Positions 35,420 to 36,485 of a stretch of DNA of 36,485 nucleotides are shown piece by piece. The notes beneath the pieces are model-generated. The model was given only the letters and a program-made list of their open reading frames with translations. It was not told where the DNA came from and did not search any database. The first letter of the stretch is position 1; every line of letters begins with the position of its first letter. Made by a program: the position numbers and the translations under genes. This DNA comes from Inquilinus limosus (GTDB taxonomy: Bacteria; Pseudomonadota; Alphaproteobacteria; DSM-16000; Inquilinaceae): positions 1-36,485 of the forward strand of contig NZ_NHON01000102.1 of assembly GCF_002195995.1 (NCBI RefSeq), read 5' to 3'.

Positions 35420-36485
35420 ATGCCAGGGACAACCCGCTGGACCAGGACGGTTGCGGCCACGGCCTTGCTCGCGAGCCTGCTCGCCGCCTGCGCTGAGGCG
35501 CCGAAACCGAGACCCGTGGTTGCCAGCGGCCCCTGGGGGGTCGAGATCCATGACGCCTCGCGCCGCTTCAACATCCCCGAGCAGTGGATCCGCGCGGTGA
35601 TGCAGGTGGAGAGCGGTGGCCAGACCCATTGGAAGGGCGGCCAGCCGATCACCAGCCATGCCGGCGCCATGGGCCTGATGCAGGTCATGCCCGGCACCTA
35701 TGAGGAGCTGCGCTACGTGCACGGGCTGGGCGGCGACGCCTACGACCCGCGCGACAACATCATGGCCGGCACCGCCTATCTCCGCGAGATGTACGACCTG
35801 TACGGGTCGCCCGGCTTCCTCGGCGCCTACAATGCCGGGCCGGAGCGCTACCGCCAATATGTCGAGGAAGGCCGGCCGCTGCCGCGCGAGACGCGGCGCT
35901 ACATGGACATCATCGGGTCGCAGATCGCCGGCATCGAACCGGGCCGCGACGGCGATACCGACCGGATGACCCAGTACGCCGCCGCCCAGATCCAGCAGAA
36001 GGTGCCGGCGACGATCCGCATGGCGCCGATCCCCGACGGATCCTCCACCCGCAACACCGTCGTGGTGGCGGCGATGAAGCCGATCCCGGATGGTTCGTCG
36101 ACCCGCAACACCACGGTGGTCGCCGCGATGCAGCCGATCCCCGACGGCTCGTCGACCCGCGGCACCACGGTGGTCGCCGCGATGCAGCCGATCCCGGACG
36201 GGTCGAGCGCCGTGACCGCTTCGGCCCTGCCGCCGGTCCGCGTGGTGCAGCAGCCCGGCGTGGTGCGGATGCAGCCGATCCCGGACGGCGCCACCACCCA
36301 GGTGGCCGCGGCCGCCCCGGCGGCCCGGCCGGTCGCCCCGGCCCCGGTGCGCATGGCCCCGATCCCCAGGTCGCCGCCGCCACCACGACGGTGTTGCGGG
36401 TGGAGGATCCGTCGGGGATCGGCGCCATGCGGATCGGCCATGCGGATCGTCGCCGGCACCTTCTGCTGGATCTGGGCGGCGGCGT
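35420..36485 (+). CDS. Lipoprotein lytic transglycosylase (SLT domain) with C-terminal repeats, truncated by the window
   Basis: Open to the window edge. The N-terminus is a lipoprotein signal with lipobox LLAAC at about residues 20-24. The SLT domain follows: FNIPEQWIRAVMQVESGG with the catalytic Glu, SHAGAMGLMQVMPGTY, YDPRDNIMAGTAYLREMYDLYG, GAYNAGPERYRQYVEEGRPLP and ETRRYMDII. It should cleave peptidoglycan from the periplasmic face. From residue 201 come repeats starting MxPIPDGSSTRNT. An in-frame ATG at 35408 is an alternative start. Beyond about 36375 the sequence is an inverted copy of 35976-36073, so the last 35-40 residues read out are probably not the true protein. Confidence 0.85.
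   Translation, partial: MPGTTRWTRTVAATALLASLLAACAEAPKPRPVVASGPWGVEIHDASRRFNIPEQWIRAVMQVESGGQTHWKGGQPITSHAGAMGLMQVMPGTYEELRYVHGLGGDAYDPRDNIMAGTAYLREMYDLYGSPGFLGAYNAGPERYRQYVEEGRPLPRETRRYMDIIGSQIAGIEPGRDGDTDRMTQYAAAQIQQKVPATIRMAPIPDGSSTRNTVVVAAMKPIPDGSSTRNTTVVAAMQPIPDGSSTRGTTVVAAMQPIPDGSSAVTASALPPVRVVQQPGVVRMQPIPDGATTQVAAAAPAARPVAPAPVRMAPIPRSPPPPRRCCGWRIRRGSAPCGSAMRIVAGTFCWIWAAA
35976..36485. repeat. Inverted duplication at the window end
   Basis: Bases 36375-36485 are the reverse complement of 35976-36073, identical except for a 13-base insertion that repeats CCGATCCGCATGG. The arms are separated by 301 bases. This would form a giant hairpin at the extreme end. An assembly fold-back at a repeat-rich contig end is the simplest explanation. 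Confidence 0.9.
36020..36181 (+). repeat. 54-base in-frame tandem repeats in the lytic transglycosylase gene
   Basis: Three consecutive 54-base units start at 36020, 36074 and 36128, each coding for M-x-PIPDGSSTR-(N/G)-T-x-VVAA. Degenerate units start at 36182, 36269 and 36353 (MQPIPDGSS, MQPIPDGAT, MAPIP). Copy number could vary by slippage. Confidence 0.9.

Overview
The window is about 36.5 kb of very GC-rich DNA (roughly 70 %). Gene content and protein families point to an alphaproteobacterium, probably of the Rhodospirillales (Azospirillum/Inquilinus-like). Pointers are mutS next to glnD, a DUF4169 gene, a MaeB-type malic enzyme, GcvA-like LysR regulators and CATTGCGAGG-type palindromic repeats. 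Genus is inference. Both ends cut through cell-wall genes, and the right end folds back on itself, so this may be a whole contig of a draft assembly.

Layout. 1-6.0 kb: the tail of a peptidoglycan-binding protein, an SMP-30 lactonase, a large AsmA-like protein (minus strand), and a DUF4169 gene abutting an MltA lytic transglycosylase. 6.2-8.3 kb: a DMT exporter convergent with a MerR-type regulator fused to an ABC-like ATPase. 8.3-10.7 kb: a leucyl-tRNA synthetase (LeuRS) gene with a structured leader. Its 667-residue product keeps the catalytic motifs but has no CP1 editing domain; this is the most striking object in the window. 10.7-11.95 kb: an AT-richer island holding a Fic protein with an N-terminal nuclease-like domain. 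11.95-15.5 kb: LysR, a 54-residue ORF coupled to a GFA protein, a DMT transporter and an AraC regulator. 15.6-19.7 kb: an exported protein, then a coupled nucleotide-sugar dehydrogenase/epimerase pair and a G-rich repeat element. 19.8-25.4 kb: glnD and mutS. 25.4-27.4 kb: a GIY-YIG pseudogene, a GNAT, a DUF1127-like small gene and palindromic repeats. 27.4-35.3 kb: maeB, an MFS transporter with a divergent LysR regulator, pyrophosphatase, and a Pat-like CoA-ligase/acetyltransferase that has lost the nucleotide-binding half of its ATP-grasp domain. 35.4 kb-end: a lipoprotein lytic transglycosylase with 18-residue repeats, cut by the window edge.

How the genes relate. Most are unlinked housekeeping or transport units: nitrogen sensing (glnD), mismatch repair (mutS), C4/acetyl-phosphate metabolism (maeB), pyrophosphate removal (ppa), acyl-CoA-linked acetylation (pat-like) and wall turnover (mltA, SLT). 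The less ordinary parts are the editing-less LeuRS, the Fic island, the MerR-ATPase fusion, the shortened Pat-like protein and several families of palindromic repeats. No tRNA, rRNA, CRISPR array, transposase or phage gene was seen.
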